A stretch of DNA of 17,214 nucleotides from Spirochaetia bacterium (lineage in GTDB: Bacteria > Spirochaetota > Spirochaetia > JABMQR01), in NCBI GenBank assembly GCA_016784705.1, contig JADHUD010000019.1:1-17214 (forward strand). Direction: 5' to 3'. Under the pieces are notes generated by a model. It saw only the letters and a program-made list of their open reading frames with translations, did no database searches and was not told where the DNA came from. The number at the start of each line of letters is the position of its first letter. Position 1 is the stretch's first letter. The position numbers and the translations under genes were made by a program. Positions 14,552 through 17,214 of the stretch are shown here, piece after piece.

Positions 14552-14764
14552 ATGTCGGAAGAGAGCATAATACGTTTAGAGACAAAAATTTCCTATCAGG
14601 ATGATCTGATCCAACAGCTGAATGAGGTGGTTATTGAGCAGCAGAAGCAGATCAGGGATCTGGAGAGCAGAACAGACATTCTTACGAAGAAACTGGAAGA
14701 TCTGCTGGAACTTACTGCGGAAGAGCGGACAAGCGGGGGTAAGGATCGACCCCCGCACTACTGA
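14552..14764 (+). CDS. slyX: SlyX family small coiled-coil protein
   Basis: This is a 70-residue, highly charged protein of unknown molecular role. Residues about 5-56 form one long amphipathic coiled coil (IIRLETKISYQDDLIQQLNE, then VVIEQQKQIRDLESR). The C-terminus ends DRPPHY; the PPHY end is a hallmark of SlyX (E. coli SlyX is 72 residues and also ends PPHY). The AGGAGG SD at 14540-14545 is strong. The last 12 codons, including PPHY and the stop, are in the first unit of a 48-bp tandem repeat array. Since PPHY is a family feature, the array probably arose by copying this gene end rather than by insertion into it. Cellular function is not established for the family. Confidence 0.85.
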   Translation: MSEESIIRLETKISYQDDLIQQLNEVVIEQQKQIRDLESRTDILTKKLEDLLELTAEERTSGGKDRPPHY

Positions 14765-14909
14765 TATAGGTTTCCAGGAAGCGGGGGTTAGGATCGACCC
14801 CCGCACTACTGATATAGGTTTCCAGGAAGCGGGGGTAAGGATCGACCCCCGCACTACTGATATAGGTTTCCAGGAAGCGGGGTTAGGAGCGACCCCCGCA
14901 CTACTGATA
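14731..14909. repeat. 48-bp tandem repeat array (3.7 copies) derived from the slyX 3' end
   Basis: Units start at 14731, 14779, 14827 and 14875, exactly 48 bp apart; the fourth is partial. Each holds an 8-bp hairpin, GCGGGGGT-N8-ACCCCCGC (for example 14733-14740 with 14749-14756), followed by ACTACTGATATAGG and TTTCCAGG. Units 1 and 3 are identical; unit 2 differs by one base (TTAGG for TAAGG); unit 4 has the same TTAGG, one lost G, and ATCG changed to AGCG. The array fills the gap between slyX and the convergent MATE gene and may work as a multi-hairpin transcription barrier. The intervening sequences are identical, so it is not a CRISPR. Confidence 0.9.
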
Positions 14910-14917
14910 GTTACATA

Positions 14918-16369
14918 TTAACAACGGTTTCCGATACCTTCCGCATCAACTAATTGTTCGGCATTAAATTTTCTGCACATTTTTTTCAACTCAATAAGCA
15001 TCCAGGTTGCAGTCAGCAAAGTCGCCATCAGATCGGCTATAGGAAAAGCGATCCACACACCGGATAGCCCAAGAAATCCCGGCAGGATAAGAACTAATGG
15101 AATGAGAAAAATAAACTGCCTGCTTAGACCCAGGAAAAAAGCCGGAATTGCTTTACCGGTACTCTGGAAAAAGGTTGAGCCGATAGCCTGAACTCCCAAA
15201 AGAGGGATCATCATCATTACTATTCTCAAAGCAGGGACTGCAATGGCAAGAGCCTGAGCATCTGAAGTGAATATGGTGAGTATAAATCTTGGGAAAAACA
15301 TTATAAGGAGAAATCCAAATAGACCAATCAAGGTAGATACAAGAATCGCCTTCCAGACAACTTCTTTGACACGATCCATCCTTCTTGCACCATAGTTGTA
15401 TCCGGCAATGGGTTGGAATCCATGGACAAGACCGAAAACAGGCATAAGAAAGAACATCATAACCCGCAGTACCATACCATAGGCAGCAATAGCCATGTCT
15501 CCACCGTATATTTTCAGCATATTGTTGACAGCCAGAGCCATCAGACTGCCGCCTGCCTGTCGGACAAAAAATGAGAAGCCCAGGATCACCGTTTCCCAGA
15601 GCACTTTCAAACGAATTTTAAAAGAGGATAGATGCAGGGGGAGAATGCTCTCATTTCGTATGAAGAACCTGATCGCATATAAAGCAGAGAGAATCTGGCT
15701 TATTACCGTGGCAATAGCCGCGCCGCGAATACCCATATTAAATCCAAAAATAAAAATCGGGTCGAGGATTATATTTGCACCAGTACCAATAACCATTATG
15801 AACATTGCCGTTTTAGCTTTTCCCTCAGCACGGATGATGTTATTTGAGGACATGGAAATTGAGATGAATATTGAACCGTAAAGGATGATTGAGAGGTAGT
15901 CCCGGGAATAGGGCAGGATGTTCTCTGTAGCCCCGAATGCAGCAAGCAGAGGTTCGATAAATATTGTACCGAGAACGGTAATAACAAGGGCTGTGATTAC
16001 CGTAGCAGAGAGAGCTGTTCCTGCTGCATTGGCTGCAGCTTCCTCATTCTTTTCTCCGAGGCGGCGGGAGATGATTGATGCTGAACCAACCCCGAACATC
16101 TGTGCAAAGGCTGAGATCAGCATCTGCACAGGGAATGCAATACTTAAGGCGCCGATTGCCAGTGGACCTACACCCTGACCAACATAAATCGTATCTACAA
16201 AGTTATAGAGTGCATTAACGAGCATACCTATTATTGCAGGGATCGAGAGCCGCCTCAGTAGAGGCCAAATAGGTTCTGTTCCCAGGAAAGTTTTAGAGTT
16301 AAGTGCCTGTGCACCGGCTTTCAATATTTTTTCTGACCTTTTTGCTGCTTTTTTATTATTCGTATTCAT
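14918..16369 (-). CDS. MATE family efflux transporter (MepA/NorM-like)
   Basis: This is a 483-residue, 12-helix inner-membrane protein of the MATE family, which exports organic cations, drugs or dyes using a Na+ or H+ gradient. After a hydrophilic Lys-rich N-terminus, LLRRLSIPAIIGMLVNALYN, VDTIYVGQGVGPLAIGALSI, GVGSASIISRRLGEKNEEAA and RAEGKAKTAM are typical of the N-terminal MatE repeat. PVFGLVHGFQPIAGYNYGARR opens the second repeat. I place the start at ATG 16369, with AGGAG 7 nt upstream, rather than at TTG 16396. That start overlaps the marR end by 14 nt, giving translational coupling. The marR-MATE pairing parallels MepR-MepA of Staphylococcus aureus. The substrate cannot be told from the sequence. 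The gene ends just before the slyX-end repeat array. Confidence 0.93.
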   Translation of the reverse strand: MNTNNKKAAKRSEKILKAGAQALNSKTFLGTEPIWPLLRRLSIPAIIGMLVNALYNFVDTIYVGQGVGPLAIGALSIAFPVQMLISAFAQMFGVGSASIISRRLGEKNEEAAANAAGTALSATVITALVITVLGTIFIEPLLAAFGATENILPYSRDYLSIILYGSIFISISMSSNNIIRAEGKAKTAMFIMVIGTGANIILDPIFIFGFNMGIRGAAIATVISQILSALYAIRFFIRNESILPLHLSSFKIRLKVLWETVILGFSFFVRQAGGSLMALAVNNMLKIYGGDMAIAAYGMVLRVMMFFLMPVFGLVHGFQPIAGYNYGARRMDRVKEVVWKAILVSTLIGLFGFLLIMFFPRFILTIFTSDAQALAIAVPALRIVMMMIPLLGVQAIGSTFFQSTGKAIPAFFLGLSRQFIFLIPLVLILPGFLGLSGVWIAFPIADLMATLLTATWMLIELKKMCRKFNAEQLVDAEGIGNRC

Positions 16370-16823
16370 ATGGAGACTCCTGTAGTTGCCGGACAATATT
16401 CTCGAGAGTCGTCAAAGAGTCCCAGAATTGTGCTATATCTTCCTCTGAAAGGATCGAAAGCCTCTTCCCAATATAGCGGGAAACATCATCACCGCACTGT
16501 TTTGCAGTGAGTATTCCTATATCTGTCAAATTGACAAGAACTTTTCTCCTGTCAGTCCCGTCACGATTCCGTTGAACCAGGCCATTGACTAATAAAGTAT
16601 CCACAACAGAAGTCATTGATCCTTTTTCCAAATTTACATGATGGCAGATTCCTGACATTGGGGAGGGGCCTTTGTTATAGATATAGAGCAGTGTTTTTAC
16701 CTGTGTGTGATTCAATCCTGCCCGGTTTCCATATTCTGATTCAAACCCGCGAAGAACGGAGTGTATTAATGCAGGGAAAAGGCTGAAAATAATCGTCATT
16801 GGATTTGGTTTTGTTTTATCCAC
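16356..16823 (-). CDS. MarR family transcriptional regulator
   Basis: This 155-residue winged-helix repressor probably controls itself and the MATE gene. After an N-terminal dimerisation helix come the helix-turn-helix (LNHTQVKTLLYIYNKGPSPM and the recognition helix after LEKGSMTSVVDTLLVNGLV) and the wing (RNRDGTDRRKVLVNLTDIG), where DRR is a typical MarR wing feature. The C-terminal helix completes the dimer domain. The start is GTG 16823 with AAGGA 6 nt upstream. The stop overlaps the MATE start by 14 nt. A perfect 14-bp palindrome lies about 45 nt upstream, fitting autoregulation. The ligand is unknown; a compound exported by the MATE pump is the natural guess. Confidence 0.9.
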   Translation of the reverse strand: MDKTKPNPMTIIFSLFPALIHSVLRGFESEYGNRAGLNHTQVKTLLYIYNKGPSPMSGICHHVNLEKGSMTSVVDTLLVNGLVQRNRDGTDRRKVLVNLTDIGILTAKQCGDDVSRYIGKRLSILSEEDIAQFWDSLTTLENIVRQLQESPYEYE

Positions 16824-16865
16824 AGTTAATCCTTAATGTTAGCATAAATAGTCTTATATCAAAAT

Positions 16866-16879
16866 GTTAGAAATCTAAC
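16866..16879. promoter_or_regulatory. Palindrome, candidate MarR operator
   Basis: GTTAGA-AA-TCTAAC is a perfect 6+6 bp palindrome just downstream of a minus-strand consensus -35 TTGACA (16889-16884), so a bound repressor would block the promoter. The half-site ATGTTAG occurs at 16864-16870 and again at 16836-16842. Confidence 0.55.
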
Positions 16880-16883
16880 TAAA

Positions 16884-16889
16884 TGTCAA
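16884..16889 (-). promoter_or_regulatory. Candidate -35 box of marR-MATE
   Basis: TTGACA is read on the minus strand. At 17-nt spacing the -10 is poor; TATAAG (16858-16853) is a better hexamer but 25 nt away, so the exact promoter is uncertain. Confidence 0.35.
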
Positions 16890-16936
16890 GCCTATAGTGC
16901 CGAAATCAGGAGAACTGTTTAGACTCATGCCATGGG

Positions 16937-17214
16937 TTACAATAGTACTGCATCAATCAAGGCATGATAATTATCTTCTGTTCGTGAATTTATCTTTTCC
17001 AAAGGAGTGCCTGTTGTTGATATGATCAGATGGTCAGGGCCTAGTGTATCAATAATAAGTTCTACTTTTTGTCTGATCTATAGTTCCCAAGCACTTTCGT
17101 ATCACAGTTTCACATAGGCGTGTCCTTCCGTAAAATCTGATGGAAGGGCATCCTTTTTAGCCCATTTCCAAGCTGTTTTTTCCCGATTCCAAGGGTTTCA
17201 CCCCAGCTTCCCAC
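16937..17214 (-). pseudogene. Decayed coding region, possibly phosphonopyruvate decarboxylase-like
   Basis: One minus-strand frame reads as protein-like sequence from the window edge to a TAA at 16939-16937, but it is cut by stops at 17200-17198, 17104-17102 and 17080-17078. Pieces include KTAWKWAKKDALPSDF, TEGHAYVKL and VELIIDTLGPDHLIISTTG. The last resembles the LGxDDxxxSTTG segment near the middle of phosphonopyruvate/sulfopyruvate decarboxylases (AepY/Ppd). The match is from memory of the family and short, so the identity is tentative. No start or SD is visible, and the 5' part is outside the window. A remnant reading-frame artefact is possible, but three stops in one otherwise coherent frame point to a decayed gene. 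Confidence 0.4.

Noticed and set aside
14731..14909. Possible CRISPR array
   Set aside because: The sequences between the hairpins are identical apart from single changes, so there are no unique spacers, and no cas genes are present.
14622..14921. Open frames on both strands across the 48-bp repeats, encoding a repeated 16-residue unit
   Set aside because: The repeat length is a multiple of three and the unit lacks stops in these frames, so openness is automatic. There is no SD, and the plus-strand frame overlaps slyX out of phase.
16370..16396. TTG start of the MATE gene nine codons upstream
   Set aside because: ATG 16369 has AGGAG 7 nt upstream; the TTG has no comparable SD.
1..17214. A multi-gene undescribed defence or mobile system
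   Set aside because: No nuclease, transposase, integrase, toxin-antitoxin pair or cluster of unknown genes is seen; every sizeable gene belongs to a familiar metabolic or transport family.

Overview
The window looks like chromosomal DNA of a spirochaete-type bacterium (Spirochaetales; inference). The support is indirect: moderate-to-low GC, a substrate-binding protein with a plain signal peptide ending in an FAAAEAEGG-like segment, a sugar-type ABC transporter, a SlyX homologue, and a metabolic set of FabF/FabZ, acyl-CoA dehydrogenase plus ETF, and NadC-NadA-NadB. No rRNA, tRNA, phage gene or transposase gene is visible. The gene content is mostly ordinary housekeeping and transport. The unusual material is in the intergenic DNA and at gene ends.

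Layout. (1) 1-1950, plus strand: fabF and a FabZ-family dehydratase, 3 nt apart. A 32-bp near-perfect inverted repeat lies upstream and a terminator downstream. (2) 1986-5614, minus strand: an etfB-etfA-acyl-CoA dehydrogenase operon converging on fabFZ, with a recognisable promoter and a 15-bp palindrome upstream. (3) 6007-6597, plus strand: a small P-loop kinase resembling shikimate kinase. It is bracketed by two hairpins sharing the core GGATCWGACCCC, and its last codons overlap nadB. (4) 6581-10063, minus strand: the de novo NAD operon nadC-nadA-nadB, with a perfect 9+9-bp palindrome next to the nadC ribosome binding site. (5) 10431-14414, plus strand: a CUT2-type sugar ABC transporter in the order ATPase, permease, binding protein, ended by a clear intrinsic terminator. 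The permease has an unusual charged C-terminal extension of about 95 residues. (6) 14552-14764, plus strand: slyX. Its last codons, encoding the family's PPHY end, lie inside the first unit of a 48-bp tandem repeat array (14731-14909). (7) 14918-16823, minus strand: a marR-MATE efflux operon with a 14-bp palindrome in its promoter region. (8) 16937-17214, minus strand: a decayed coding region with three in-frame stops, possibly a relic of a phosphonopyruvate decarboxylase-like gene.

How the genes fit together. FabF and FabZ elongate fatty acids, while the neighbouring acyl-CoA dehydrogenase and its ETF oxidise acyl-CoA, so anabolic and oxidative acyl genes face each other across a shared terminator region. 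NadB and NadA make quinolinate from aspartate and dihydroxyacetone phosphate, and NadC converts it to nicotinate mononucleotide. The ABC cassette imports a sugar or related solute. The MarR-MATE pair resembles the MepR-MepA arrangement of self-regulated drug efflux.

I did not find a convincing undescribed multi-gene system. The strongest leads are the slyX 3'-end tandem array, the shared GGATC-GACCCC palindrome family, and the candidate operators of the nad, etf and marR operons.
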